Source: Bacillota bacterium
GTDB lineage: Bacteria; Bacillota; JADQBR01
Length of the DNA: 64,000 nucleotides
Direction: 5' to 3'
Assembly (NCBI GenBank): GCA_016278515.1
Contig: JADQBR010000067.1
Location: 90,012-154,011, forward strand
The first letter of the stretch is position 1, and the number at the start of each line of letters is the position of its first letter. The notes under the pieces are model-generated. The model searched no databases, was not told the origin of the DNA, and saw only the letters and a program-made list of their open reading frames with translations. The position numbers and the translations under genes were made by a program. Of the stretch, positions 19,069 through 28,003 are shown piece by piece.

Positions 19069-20331
19069 TTAGCAATACTTCTTGCGTCTTTTCTCTCTTA
19101 AATTTCCTTTTGGTGTCAAGCTGACCTTATCACTACCATATAGCTTAGCAATGCCAATTTGATCTTTATATTTTATTTTATTGCAATCATCACAGTCATA
19201 GCAGTCGCTATTCTTATTATCCGGTTCACCATAAGCACATATTACACCTTCATAGTTTCGTAAAATCACCTTCTGATCTGATTGGGAAATAAGATATTGA
19301 GGACTAACCGGAATTTTGCCCCCTCCACCAGGAGCATCCACGACAAAAGTGGGCACTGCTAGGCCGGAAGTATGTCCTCGTAACATTTCTATTATTTCTA
19401 TTCCTTTGGAAACAGAAGTTCGGAAATGTTCAATTCCAGGCGATAAATCACACTGATAGAGATAGTAAGGACGTACTCTTGACATCAATAATTGGTGGTT
19501 CAAGTCTTTAATCAGGTATGGACAATCATTCACACCACGTAACAACACGGTTTGATTTCCCAATGGAACACCGGCATCTGCTAATTGAGCACAGGCCTGC
19601 CTAGCTTCAGATGTTAGTTCCTTTGGATGATTAAAGTGTGTATTTATATATACAGGATGATGCTTTTTAATCACCTTGCAAAGGGCGTCTGTTATACGCA
19701 TTGGCATCACAACCGGTGTTCTAGTACCCAGGCGAATAATCTCCACATGCTCTATTTTTCTTAGCTGTCCCAGAATAAAATCCAGTTTATCCTCCGAAAG
19801 TAACAAACTATCTCCGCCGGAAATTAGTACATCTCGCACAACCGGCGTGTTTCTTATATATTCCAGGGCAGATTCAATTTGTTCCTGAGGCATCATTTTA
19901 TCCGTGCTGCCGGCAAGGCGTCGCCTAGTACAATGTCGGCAATACATTGAACATTGATCTGTCACTAAAAATAATACCCTGTCAGGATACCGGTGTGTAA
20001 TACCAGGGACTGGAGAATCGCCTTCTTCGTGAAGCGGGTCTTCTAAGTCATAAGCAGTTTCATCCAGCTCCCAAGACACCGGAACTGCTTGTTTCCGCAC
20101 AGGACAATTAGAATCATCCGGATCCATCAAACTCGCATAGTATGGCGTTATGGCCATCCTTAATGTCTCTAAGGCGTCGTTTATCCCCCGTTCTTCCTCT
20201 TCTGTGATGTTTATTACTTTTTTAAGATCATCCAAATTGTCTACCCTATTCCTGACCTGCCATTTCCAGTCCAACCACTGTTCGTCAGGAATATGTTCCC
20301 ATATTTTAGCTTTTGGGGTTTCTGCTATCAT
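19069..20331 (-). CDS. ablA: Lysine 2,3-aminomutase
   Basis: A 420-residue radical-SAM, PLP-dependent enzyme converting L-lysine to L-beta-lysine. The radical SAM cluster motif CSMYCRHC lies near residues 129-136. The PLP-binding lysine lies in GGGGKIPV near residue 335, and a cysteine-rich zinc-type segment (CYDCDDC) plus a terminal Cys match the family. The ATG at 20331 has GGAGG 7 bases upstream. A long leader with a terminator hairpin precedes the gene. The neighbour ablB favours an osmolyte role over lysine fermentation, since no other lysine-degradation gene is seen. Confidence 0.93.
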   Translation of the reverse strand: MIAETPKAKIWEHIPDEQWLDWKWQVRNRVDNLDDLKKVINITEEEERGINDALETLRMAITPYYASLMDPDDSNCPVRKQAVPVSWELDETAYDLEDPLHEEGDSPVPGITHRYPDRVLFLVTDQCSMYCRHCTRRRLAGSTDKMMPQEQIESALEYIRNTPVVRDVLISGGDSLLLSEDKLDFILGQLRKIEHVEIIRLGTRTPVVMPMRITDALCKVIKKHHPVYINTHFNHPKELTSEARQACAQLADAGVPLGNQTVLLRGVNDCPYLIKDLNHQLLMSRVRPYYLYQCDLSPGIEHFRTSVSKGIEIIEMLRGHTSGLAVPTFVVDAPGGGGKIPVSPQYLISQSDQKVILRNYEGVICAYGEPDNKNSDCYDCDDCNKIKYKDQIGIAKLYGSDKVSLTPKGNLREKRRKKYC

Positions 20332-20395
20332 CTGCTCGCCTCCATTTTTTCTTGTTCGCGAAATGTCTTTTAGTTAATTTCCCCGAACAGTCATC

Positions 20396-20552
20396 AAAAA
20401 AGACTTAAAGCTTTGGCACATAAACTTATTATTTACGCCTACCAAAATTTTAAGTCTTAATTCTATATTTTTACAAATTTAAGTTTATCAGAAAGCTATC
20501 CCGGTGGCAAATCTCTCCAATAGCGGTTAACTTTGAACACCGCCGCTGTCCC
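20396..20552 (-). promoter_or_regulatory. Structured leader RNA of ablAB: candidate riboswitch with transcription terminator
   Basis: On the minus strand a compact domain (20552 down to 20491) has the stem AGCGG/CCGCT (20543-20547 with 20522-20526). Its loop bases CGGTG (20538-20542) can pair with CACCG (20502-20506), a hairpin-loop pseudoknot. Further down, a terminator forms from 20449-20458 with 20400-20409, extended by TTTGG/CCAAA, and is followed by a T-run. ATAAACTT (20481-20488) can pair with AAGTTTAT (20420-20427) inside the terminator loop, offering an antiterminator. The architecture is that of a riboswitch; I cannot assign the class. An ion or osmotic signal would suit the genes (inference). 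Confidence 0.65.
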
Positions 20553-20629
20553 TTAAATACACCTTATTATGTTTACAATACCTAGTATTATGTTAACTAA
20601 CACCATATTACACATCCATATTTTACGTT

Positions 20630-20658
20630 TTGACTTTTAGTTGATAGTGATATATAAT
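20630..20658 (+). promoter_or_regulatory. Sigma-A promoter of the tRNA-Arg gene
   Basis: TTGACT (20630-20635), 17-base spacer, TATAAT (20653-20658), twelve bases before the tRNA 5' end. Confidence 0.85.
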
Positions 20659-20670
20659 GTAATTCTGCTA

Positions 20671-20747
20671 GCGCCCGTAGCTCAGTTGGATAGAGTAACG
20701 GATTCCGATTCCGGGGGTCGCAGGTTCAAGTCCTGCCGGGCGCGCCA
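20671..20747 (+). tRNA. tRNA-Arg, anticodon CCG
   Basis: 77 bases including an encoded CCA end. The acceptor stem GCGCCCG/CGGGCGC is perfect. The D stem GCTC/GAGT has one G-T pair. The anticodon stem CGGA/TCCG carries a mismatch at its outer pair (A27-G43), around the loop TTCCGAT with anticodon CCG. The T arm is GCAGG-TTCAAGT-CCTGC. It reads the CGG arginine codon. Confidence 0.95.
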
Positions 20748-20772
20748 TAGAATTCTACTTGCGAATACTAGT

Positions 20773-20795
20773 GACAAGGGTTTTTATCCCTTGTC
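20773..20795 (+). terminator. Hairpin after tRNA-Arg, probable terminator
   Basis: Eight-base perfect arms GACAAGGG/CCCTTGTC around a T-rich 7-base loop. The tail ATTCTTAATTT is only moderately T-rich. Confidence 0.55.
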
Positions 20796-20819
20796 ATTCT
20801 TAATTTGAAAACCTCTATT

Positions 20820-21200
20820 TTAGTAAATTACGTATTCCGTTATGGTGTTATATACCTTGAACAGAAGGTCTGACATTTTTTTCCCCTTCAAAAACTCCAA
20901 CTGGATAACAATTCCGCCGGACAGGTAAATTTTAATTTCTGAATCTAAGTCAAAACTGCCAGCCGTTTCAATGGAGTATGAAATAACTGATTTATATGGG
21001 ACGGTAGCATATTCCACTTTCTTACCTGTAATTCCTTGCTTATCTGCAATTAAAATTCGTTTATCCGTAAACACTGCTGTATCCCTAACAGTTTTTACAG
21101 CAAAAAGTGCAGTCTCTTTGCTGGATAATAATTTCTCTAAATGATCTGGAATAGGTACTTCACTAAAAAATGAGTATGTGCTGGAAAATAAGTCTGCCAC
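20820..21200 (-). CDS. Bacterial PH-domain protein
   Basis: About 126 residues starting at the GTG at 21200, which has AAGGAGG 8 bases upstream; the open frame extends 16 codons further but without a site. The sequence matches the bacterial pleckstrin-homology fold (bPH_1): an N-terminal helix DHLEKLLSSKETALFAVKTVRD, strands including AVFTDKRILIADKQG, VPYKSVISYSIETAG and the C-terminal helix. Such proteins are small soluble oligomers of unknown exact role, sometimes stress-linked. It is a single gene between the tRNA and a small membrane-protein gene. Confidence 0.75.
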   Translation of the reverse strand: MADLFSSTYSFFSEVPIPDHLEKLLSSKETALFAVKTVRDTAVFTDKRILIADKQGITGKKVEYATVPYKSVISYSIETAGSFDLDSEIKIYLSGGIVIQLEFLKGKKMSDLLFKVYNTITEYVIY

Positions 21201-21318
21201 AAATTTACCTCCTTTCCATTCTGACTTATTCTTTTCGATAAATAGCAATAAAAACCTTTAAATTAAAAAACCATTCTGTATGTTTTAAGCATAAGCTGAT
21301 AATAGGGGAATTAACTTT

Positions 21319-21594
21319 ATGGACAATATCATCACTATACTAAAGTCTCTAAACCTTATTGTTGGTGTGACCACTGTTTTGACAGGATTAGACAAATACA
21401 TATCCAACCCAAGCAGAAATAGTCCTTTATACATCTCAACTGCCATCATAATCGTTGGGCCAGTTGAAGATATGCTGACCAATCAATTTGTTACTAATTT
21501 ATCTTCCAAGGACCAAGAAGCATATGAACTAATCGATCAAACAACCAGCTTAATTTTTTTAATATTACTGAGTCTGGTGATCAAAGAGTTATAA
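21319..21594 (+). CDS. Small hypothetical membrane protein
   Basis: 91 residues on the plus strand, with AGGGGAA about 8 bases before the ATG. Two hydrophobic segments are visible, about residues 33-48 (YISTAIIIVGPVEDML) and 77-90 at the C-terminus. I recognise no family. Plausible because of its site, hydrophobic pattern and lack of a competing gene. It is not certain, since the frame on the other strand is also open for part of the way. Confidence 0.45.
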   Translation: MDNIITILKSLNLIVGVTTVLTGLDKYISNPSRNSPLYISTAIIIVGPVEDMLTNQFVTNLSSKDQEAYELIDQTTSLIFLILLSLVIKEL

Positions 21595-21599
21595 TAAAA

Positions 21600-21628
21600 C
21601 AAAAAAAGGCCAGTAATTAAACTGGCCC
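21600..21628 (-). terminator. Rho-independent terminator after pduL
   Basis: Arms GGCCAGT/ACTGGCC (21608-21614 and 21621-21627), 6-base loop, followed on the minus strand by seven T. Confidence 0.9.
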
Positions 21629-21633
21629 TGATA

Positions 21634-22239
21634 CTATCCGACTAATTCTAAAGCATCCCTGGAATTGCTAATAATTTTCACTTGGTCACCCGTATTTAAG
21701 AAAGCTGCATTAGCTTCGTCGGTATCTATATGCATTTCTAGTATAAATTCCTTGTTGACCCTAATAATTACATTATGATAACTGAGTTCACGTTCACCAT
21801 CAACTAACACAGTTACTTTATCACCGTCTTTTAAGGACATCTGTTTAGCATCTTTATCAGACATGTGAATATGCCTGGAAGCAATAATCACACCACGTTC
21901 TAAGGTAACCGTCCCTGCAGGTCCAACTAGCATGCAACCGGGCGTACCTTCTAAATCACCACTTTCTTTAACAGGTGCATTTACTCCCAAACGAAATGAG
22001 TCTGTTCTGGAAATCTCAACTTGTGATTTACTTCTTAGTGGTCCTAAAATGCGTACGCCTTCTAAAATACCCTTTGATCCAACTAAGGATACAGTCTCCT
22101 TTGCTGCAAAATGGCCAGGTTGCCCCAAATCTTTAATTGGAGTTAGTTTGTAGTCCTTGCCAAAAAGTATTTCCATATGTTTTTGGTCCAAATGGACATG
22201 GCGGTTAGAAACACCAACGGGTACTGAAATTATTCTCAT
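21634..22239 (-). CDS. pduL: Phosphate propanoyltransferase (PduL-type phosphotransacylase)
   Basis: 201 residues with the two PduL beta-barrel repeats. The zinc-binding histidine clusters are NRHVHL near residue 12 and SRHIHM near residue 121. It interconverts propionyl-CoA (or acetyl-CoA) and the acyl phosphate, allowing ATP formation through an acyl kinase. No microcompartment shell genes or encapsulation peptide are seen, so this is the free cytosolic type found in many Firmicutes that lack Pta. It is a single gene with its own terminator. It complements the propionyl-CoA genes elsewhere in the window. Confidence 0.92.
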   Translation of the reverse strand: MRIISVPVGVSNRHVHLDQKHMEILFGKDYKLTPIKDLGQPGHFAAKETVSLVGSKGILEGVRILGPLRSKSQVEISRTDSFRLGVNAPVKESGDLEGTPGCMLVGPAGTVTLERGVIIASRHIHMSDKDAKQMSLKDGDKVTVLVDGERELSYHNVIIRVNKEFILEMHIDTDEANAAFLNTGDQVKIISNSRDALELVG

Positions 22240-22477
22240 TATTTACCCCTCCTTAAGCCGCTTCAACCTTTCACCTCAATTATTCTACCGTTCACCGTTG
22301 TAATGCTACCTTTCGCCATTATTATACTACCCAATGAAACATCCTGCAATAGAGATTAAATAAGTTCTAAAATAGAAAATTTTCTCTTTTTACACACAAT
22401 TGAAACATCTTAGATGCCAAGCCTATTATAGACTGATAATCAATGTCATTTTTCAGTCTATTAAGTTAATTGAAGCA

Positions 22478-23218
22478 TTATTTTAATGTTCTTTCCAAAT
22501 CAGACAGTACTTTTCCAATACCCTCGTGAAATATTACTGCTGCCTTGTTATCGTAGGAGGTTGGCATTTTGTTAATAATTATTAACCTCCTAGCTAACTG
22601 CGGTAAAGTTGCCACCGGGTAAACCTGTAGACTGGTCCCGATAACTAAGAGCAAGTCGCAACCGGATAGTACTTTAGTCGCCTTAATGAAATCATCAGAC
22701 ATAGCATCCTCAAAGAGAACAACGTCTGGTCGTAAATATCCGTCACATATGCTGCACCTGGGTGGATTAATGCCTTTATCCAGCTGTTTTATAACGTCTT
22801 CAAACAGAACTCTGCCTTCGCACTTAATACACCTGGCTGTCCGCAGGTGACCGTGCACCTCTAATACGCTGTTTGAACCAGCCTTATGATGAAGGCCATC
22901 AATGTTCTGAGTAATTACCCCTAATATTCTACCTTTGTCCTCCATGTTTTTCAAAGTATTGTGCCCAACATTAGGTTGGGCTTTGGAAAATTTTCGCCAT
23001 TGCGTAATAGTTGTCTTATAAAATTCTGCAGGATCTTTTCTTAATGCACTAACAGAGGCTTTCTTCAGAGGGTTAGTTTTATTCCACAACCCAGTTCCCG
23101 GACTGCGGTAATCAGGAATACCGCTTTCGGTACTAATTCCGGCTCCGGTAAGTGCAAATACTCTTTTGGACTGCAGTATTATTTCTGCCGCTCTTCTTAA
23201 TCTGTCCTTATAGTTCAT
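22478..23218 (-). CDS. cobB: NAD-dependent protein deacylase, sirtuin family
   Basis: 246 residues when started at the ATG at 23218, which has GGGGGGA upstream. Conserved sirtuin motifs are GAGISTESGIPDYRS (about residues 24-38), TQNIDGLHH near 105, the catalytic His in EVHGH, and a structural zinc site of four cysteines (CIKC and CSIC). It removes acyl groups from lysines using NAD+, and commonly controls acyl-CoA synthetases. That would suit an organism making acetyl and propionyl thioesters, but no target is visible. It stands alone between pduL and the penicillin-binding protein gene. Confidence 0.92.
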   Translation of the reverse strand: MNYKDRLRRAAEIILQSKRVFALTGAGISTESGIPDYRSPGTGLWNKTNPLKKASVSALRKDPAEFYKTTITQWRKFSKAQPNVGHNTLKNMEDKGRILGVITQNIDGLHHKAGSNSVLEVHGHLRTARCIKCEGRVLFEDVIKQLDKGINPPRCSICDGYLRPDVVLFEDAMSDDFIKATKVLSGCDLLLVIGTSLQVYPVATLPQLARRLIIINKMPTSYDNKAAVIFHEGIGKVLSDLERTLK

Positions 23219-23318
23219 CCAATCCCCCCTCAAAAAGTTCGTCAAAACTTCTCTACCATATTAGACTATTCCTGCCGGCAAGATGTATAAATAACTTAAT
23301 TCTTCTTAAATACTTCTA

Positions 23319-25331
23319 CTAGAAATCCATTAAACGATCCAGAAAATTATCCCAAGGTACAGTTGGTTCTGTTTGCTTCCCTGGATCTTGTGTTTCCTCT
23401 TTCCAATTCAATTCTGGTTTGTGGGAAGTGTCCCATTCAGTCGGTTCAGTTCCCTCGATAAAACTCATTTCCATCACCCGAGGGCAATCCGCTGTAGCTC
23501 TTAAGCCAGTATCTAAACAAATACTTACCTTCACAATATTCTCTGGCACGGTAAATTTTGTTAGCGCAGTATCTCTTAGTGCTTCGGCCAAAAACTGAGC
23601 CCAAATCGGCCCGGCGATACTACCACCTGGCAGCCATACTGGGCGCCTATCATCGAAACCAACGTAGACAGCTGCCGAAATCTCCGGGGTAAATCCCGCA
23701 AACCAAGCTTCTCGAAATTCATTTGTAGTACCTGTTTTTCCTGCCGCCGGTCGATTAAGATACTGTCTCAAATTTGAACCAGTCCCGCCTGGTTTCAGTA
23801 CTGATTGCATCATATCTGTTACTATATAGGCGGTACTTTTGTCCAATACTATTTCTTGCTCTGGTATATTTTCCAATAATACCTGGCCATTACGATCCAC
23901 TACTTTGGTAATATATATCGGTTTGATCCTAAGACCCTGATTGGCTATTGTAGCATATGCTGTCGTAATTTGTAACGGAGATACTTCAATTGTCCCCAAA
24001 GGTAAGGAAAGATAAGGGGGCAGATTGGTATCAATCCCCATATTATTAGCCGTTTCCGCCATGGCCTCAGGTCCTAAAATACTATTTAAGCGAACCGCCA
24101 CCACATTGTCTGAAATTTTTAATGCCTCTTTTAAAGTGAAATTTCTATAATGGTAAGGGGTATCGCCATAATCTCCCGGCTTGTAGGTTTCTCCCCCAGG
24201 CACCTGATATTCTACTGGCTCACACTTTATCAGGCTTGCCTCAGTGTAACCTTGCGCAATTGCCGCAGCATAAAGAAAGGGTTTCATGGCTGAGCCAGGT
24301 TGCCTGGGATTAATTGCTCGATTAAATTGACTTTTGCGATAGTCACGTCCGCCTACTAATGCCTTAATATACCCCGTTTCAACATCTATAGCTACCAATG
24401 CCGCCTCCAACTCAGGATCCTGTCCTCTCAGCACCTCTTGCACTGCCTTTTCAGCCGCATGCTGCATTTCCAAATCAAGGGATGTATATATTTTCAGCCC
24501 GCCCTGATAAATGAATTCTTCTGGAAATTTTTCTTTTAGTATTTGGACAACTTCTTTAATGAAATACGGAGCCTGTTGTTGTTTGTTCTCTGGCGCCAAT
24601 TCCAGAGGTTGTTTCTGTGCTAAAATCATGTCGTCTTCAGATATACCTCCTAATTTAGCCATTTTACTTAAAACTAGGTCTCTTCTTTTTTTAACCACAT
24701 CCAGACGCTTATACGGATTGTAGTAACTAGGGGCTCTCGGAAGTGCGGCCAGCATAGCACTTTCCCAGAGTTTAAGTTCACTAACACTTTTGTCAAAATA
24801 TCTGCGGGATGCTACTTCAACTCCGTAAGCACCCTGACCAAAATATATCTGATTTAAGTACATATCTAAAATTTCATCCTTAGTATAAGTACGTTCAAGT
24901 TGAAGTGTCAGAAATGCCTCCTTGGCCTTTCGGGTCAGAGTCTTTTTGTGAGTTAGGTAGAGATTTTTTGCCAACTGCTGGGTAATAGTACTACCACCTT
25001 CGACAATTTTCCCAGCCAAAATATCCTTGTATATTGCACGGACTATCCCAATAGGATCAATACCGAAATGACTATAAAATCTCTCATCCTCTATTGCCAC
25101 AACTGCTTTTCTAAGCGAGTCCGGTATTTTTGTACCAGAAACAACAATGCGGTTTTCTTTAAATAAAGTGTCTATTTCTTTACCCTCACTGTCCAATAGA
25201 ACGGTAGTTTGGGGCACTTGAGGCTTAGGCAGCTGCTCCAGTCCACAACCAAAAACAACTAAAATTGTTAGAATAAAAATAGCTCCCAGCATTAGGAAAT
25301 TATGGTTGTCCTTCTGAAGATGCTTACGCAA
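23319..25331 (-). CDS. Class A penicillin-binding protein (transglycosylase and transpeptidase)
   Basis: 670 residues. It starts at a TTG (25331) with GAGGAG 8 bases upstream. One N-terminal membrane segment (about 13-30) anchors it. The GT51 transglycosylase domain has EDERFYSHFGID and GGSTITQQLAKN (about 85-125), followed by QIYFGQGAYGVE. The transpeptidase carries the serine motif SAMKPF near 350, SDN near 408 and KTGTT near 528. The C-terminus ends in a Pro/Glu/Lys-rich tail. It polymerises and cross-links peptidoglycan outside the membrane. Confidence 0.94.
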   Translation of the reverse strand: MRKHLQKDNHNFLMLGAIFILTILVVFGCGLEQLPKPQVPQTTVLLDSEGKEIDTLFKENRIVVSGTKIPDSLRKAVVAIEDERFYSHFGIDPIGIVRAIYKDILAGKIVEGGSTITQQLAKNLYLTHKKTLTRKAKEAFLTLQLERTYTKDEILDMYLNQIYFGQGAYGVEVASRRYFDKSVSELKLWESAMLAALPRAPSYYNPYKRLDVVKKRRDLVLSKMAKLGGISEDDMILAQKQPLELAPENKQQQAPYFIKEVVQILKEKFPEEFIYQGGLKIYTSLDLEMQHAAEKAVQEVLRGQDPELEAALVAIDVETGYIKALVGGRDYRKSQFNRAINPRQPGSAMKPFLYAAAIAQGYTEASLIKCEPVEYQVPGGETYKPGDYGDTPYHYRNFTLKEALKISDNVVAVRLNSILGPEAMAETANNMGIDTNLPPYLSLPLGTIEVSPLQITTAYATIANQGLRIKPIYITKVVDRNGQVLLENIPEQEIVLDKSTAYIVTDMMQSVLKPGGTGSNLRQYLNRPAAGKTGTTNEFREAWFAGFTPEISAAVYVGFDDRRPVWLPGGSIAGPIWAQFLAEALRDTALTKFTVPENIVKVSICLDTGLRATADCPRVMEMSFIEGTEPTEWDTSHKPELNWKEETQDPGKQTEPTVPWDNFLDRLMDF

Positions 25332-25454
25332 AACCTACACTCCTCGCATATTTATTAGGCCGCATATTATACTATTATACCCTGCTAAATAAATATATCA
25401 TTCACAGCTCACGGTATTGATTTTGCTAATGTATATTGAACCTATTGGATCTTT

Positions 25455-25497
25455 GTAAGTAAAAAGCCGGCCTGGTATCGGCCGACTTTTTACTTAC
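25455..25497 (-). terminator. Strong hairpin terminator after the feo genes
   Basis: 18-base arms (25455-25472 and 25480-25497) with one G-U pair on the minus strand and a 7-base loop, with T-runs on both sides of the stem. It overlaps the end of the small zinc-ribbon gene. Confidence 0.9.
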
Positions 25498-25642
25498 CAT
25501 GTTTTTTCATTTTCAAGCAATTCCCGCAACCGGAACAATCGCCAGCATGCATTAAATAAAAGTTACATCTAGGACAGCGGATAGTAACCTTTGGGTCTAC
25601 CTCCGCACCACACTGGGGACATTTAATAACAGTTTTATTCAT
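25490..25642 (-). CDS. Small zinc-ribbon protein following feoB
   Basis: 50 residues from the ATG at 25642, with GGGGGGAG upstream. It contains three cysteine pairs or clusters: CPQC near residues 8-11, CPRC near 23-26 and CSGCGNC near 36-42. It looks like a zinc or iron binding double ribbon. It follows feoB by 35 bases and its stop codon lies inside the operon terminator, so it is almost certainly the third gene of the ferrous iron transport operon. Function unknown; a role as a FeoC-like partner is only a guess. Confidence 0.75.
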   Translation of the reverse strand: MNKTVIKCPQCGAEVDPKVTIRCPRCNFYLMHAGDCSGCGNCLKMKKHGK

Positions 25643-25677
25643 GTTTATCTATCTCCCCCCGTTTAACAATTGTCTGC

Positions 25678-27522
25678 TTAAATCAAAACTTGAGATAGCA
25701 AACCTCCAACAATAAAGGCCAAAATTAAAATGCTCAACCAAATTATTGTAGCTTCCTTTTTACCACGTTCTCTATAGATTACCATGGCAGACGCGATACA
25801 AGGCACGAATAAGGTTATGGTTACCAAGGAGATCACTGTCTGTAATGGACTTAGGTCTAGCCCGTATAAACCGGCTGCTCCGAAATCACGCCTTACAAAA
25901 CCCATAATAAAAGCTGTTGCTGTTTCTTGGGGAAGCTGCAACCAACCAACTGTTAGAGGAGCCAGTATTTCTTGTATTAGCGTTAAAAGTCCTGTTACCT
26001 GAAGCAATCCAATAATGAGTGCACCTAAAGCAAATAACGGCGTGGCTTCCTTCAAAAACATGGTTGACTTAGTAATTGTTTTTTTCACTACGTTTTCTAA
26101 CCTTGGAAACCTTAAAGGTGGCAGGTCAATCATTAAATCAGTAGATTCCCCAGGGAGTATTTTATTGAGTGCTGTACCTACAATAACTAAAACCATAAAT
26201 ATTACTGCCACATATAGGCCAATGTAACTGGGCCCAAGTCCTGCCAGCATTCCTATAATTACTGCCAATTGTGCTGAGCATGGTATCACCAAAGCCAGCA
26301 AGAAAATAGCTATGCGTCTTTCCCGGTCCGATCCCAATAAACGGGTAGTAATAGTAGCCATTGTTACACAGCCAAAGCCCAATATCAGTGGAATAACTGC
26401 CCGACCGTTTAGACCAATGCCTGTCAGCAGTCTGTCCACCAAAGCGGCCAATCTAGGCAAATAGCCTGAATCTTCCATCGCAGATAATGCAAAATAAAAA
26501 CCGATAACTAAAGGCAATAATAACCCTAAAATATAGGAAACTGTCATAGTTAAGACGCCGAATTCCCCAATCAACAGGTGTCCAATAAAACTTTCTTGTC
26601 CAACAATTGGTGCTATTAATCCTTTGATAAACGGTTCATACATTCCCTGCATTATAGTTTCTTCCGTTATACCAACCACAGTCTGGGCAATAAAAACACC
26701 AATTACTTCATACATGGCCCAGAGGATGGCAGCTAAAACAGGAATACCAGTCCAAGGATAAACCATCCATCGTCCTAATCGCGTGGTAAATGAGGCACCT
26801 TTACTTGCCTCTGAAACCACATGTCCAACAATATCATTTACCTTCTCCCGACGCAATAAATAGATTTCTTCTCGCATGTTGCCAGGTTCTAGACCATGAC
26901 GTCTAGCAACATGTTCATCTCCTTCCAGTATCAATAGTGCGTCACCTTGACTGCCTACCCTATCCTGTAGTTTCTCTAATTTTTTCTTTAGTTGATGATT
27001 TAATAAACCTGGGCGTGCATTTTCAATAGCCGACCGCAATTCATCCAGTCCCTGTTTCTTAGTGGCCACCGTAGGAATTACCGGTACTCCCAACAGGTCA
27101 CTCAGTAAGTCCGCATCGATGTCCATGCCGTGTTTTCTCGCTTCATCCGCCATGTTTAAAGCTACTATCAGTGGAATGCCTGTATCAATTATCTGCTGGG
27201 TCAAGAATAAATCTCGTTCCAAGTGCACGGCATCGATAACATTGACAACTACATCTGCTCCCAATATCACATCACGGGCAACTTTTTCTTCATCGTTAAA
27301 AGATGAAATGCCATATACTCCTGGAGTGTCTAGGACCACGTCCTTACCAGTTTTACCAACAGAAATTTCTAAGGTTGTACCAGGAAAATTTGATACATCT
27401 ACATATAAACCGGTAATTGCATTAAATACAACTGATTTACCCACATTAGGATTTCCCGCTAAAACAATTTTTCTAACGCCTTTTGGTATGTTAAAATGTT
27501 GTGAAAGATCATGGCAATGCAT
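25678..27522 (-). CDS. feoB: Ferrous iron transport protein B
   Basis: 614 residues. The N-terminal G domain has GNPNVGKS (G1, residues 23-30), NFPGTT (G2), DTPGVYGI (G3) and NMAD (G4). A guanine-dissociation-inhibitor-like helical part follows. The membrane domain with Gate motifs begins near residue 250, including the cysteine-containing segments LILGFGCVTMA and LVIPCSAQL. It imports Fe2+ under anaerobic conditions. It is shorter than the E. coli protein (about 770 residues), a usual size for Firmicutes. It begins one base after feoA ends. Confidence 0.95.
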   Translation of the reverse strand: MHCHDLSQHFNIPKGVRKIVLAGNPNVGKSVVFNAITGLYVDVSNFPGTTLEISVGKTGKDVVLDTPGVYGISSFNDEEKVARDVILGADVVVNVIDAVHLERDLFLTQQIIDTGIPLIVALNMADEARKHGMDIDADLLSDLLGVPVIPTVATKKQGLDELRSAIENARPGLLNHQLKKKLEKLQDRVGSQGDALLILEGDEHVARRHGLEPGNMREEIYLLRREKVNDIVGHVVSEASKGASFTTRLGRWMVYPWTGIPVLAAILWAMYEVIGVFIAQTVVGITEETIMQGMYEPFIKGLIAPIVGQESFIGHLLIGEFGVLTMTVSYILGLLLPLVIGFYFALSAMEDSGYLPRLAALVDRLLTGIGLNGRAVIPLILGFGCVTMATITTRLLGSDRERRIAIFLLALVIPCSAQLAVIIGMLAGLGPSYIGLYVAVIFMVLVIVGTALNKILPGESTDLMIDLPPLRFPRLENVVKKTITKSTMFLKEATPLFALGALIIGLLQVTGLLTLIQEILAPLTVGWLQLPQETATAFIMGFVRRDFGAAGLYGLDLSPLQTVISLVTITLFVPCIASAMVIYRERGKKEATIIWLSILILAFIVGGLLSQVLI

Positions 27523-27523
27523 C

Positions 27524-27757
27524 CTATGACACCTCCTGCATTACTGGCTCAATCTCGATTTTTTTAGCTAGACTACGTCCAATAGCAATTTCCTGTCGAT
27601 TTTTGTATATTATTATTGGTCCCATAGGAATTATTTCGCCAATAGAAACTGTCTCACCCCTATATACTCCAAATCTAATAGCTTGGGATGCAATTTTTCC
27701 GGCAGGTATAAATTTAATTACATACGCTGAACCTTTCTTTACTTGATCTAAAGTCAA
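27524..27757 (-). CDS. feoA: Ferrous iron transport protein A (FeoA, SH3-like)
   Basis: 77 residues with the small SH3-like beta-barrel fold of FeoA. It opens MTLDQVKKGSAYVIKFIPAG, and IIPMGPIIIYKNRQEIAIGRSLAKKIEIEPV covers the core. It supports FeoB activity in the cytoplasm. AGGAGGGAT lies upstream of its ATG and it is the first gene of the feo operon. No Fur box could be recognised with confidence in the AT-rich upstream stretch. Confidence 0.9.
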   Translation of the reverse strand: MTLDQVKKGSAYVIKFIPAGKIASQAIRFGVYRGETVSIGEIIPMGPIIIYKNRQEIAIGRSLAKKIEIEPVMQEVS

Positions 27758-28003
27758 ATCATCCCTCCTAGTTGATAAATAGTCTCATTTAATGGCCAAA
27801 AAGAAAAAGCAGTCATCCTTTCACTGTTTGATATATATTATCATTTAAGGGTTATAAAAACTCTTCTAAGTGTAATTTTATTAAATTACGATAATTTAGT
27901 CAATAGACAATCTCAATTAATGACTAAAGTCACAGATTAAACAGGACACACCGATCGTCTGCTTTTATTGTATGCCCTTGTTTTTGTCTCCTGACTTCTT
28001 AAT

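Noticed and set aside
22428..22460. Inverted repeat after the sirtuin gene
   Set aside because: Arms of about 9 bases but no T-run on the minus strand and a long loop; too weak to call a terminator.
27062..27529. 155-residue plus-strand open frame inside feoB
   Set aside because: Antisense to the conserved G domain of FeoB, Ser/Thr-rich composition typical of shadow frames.
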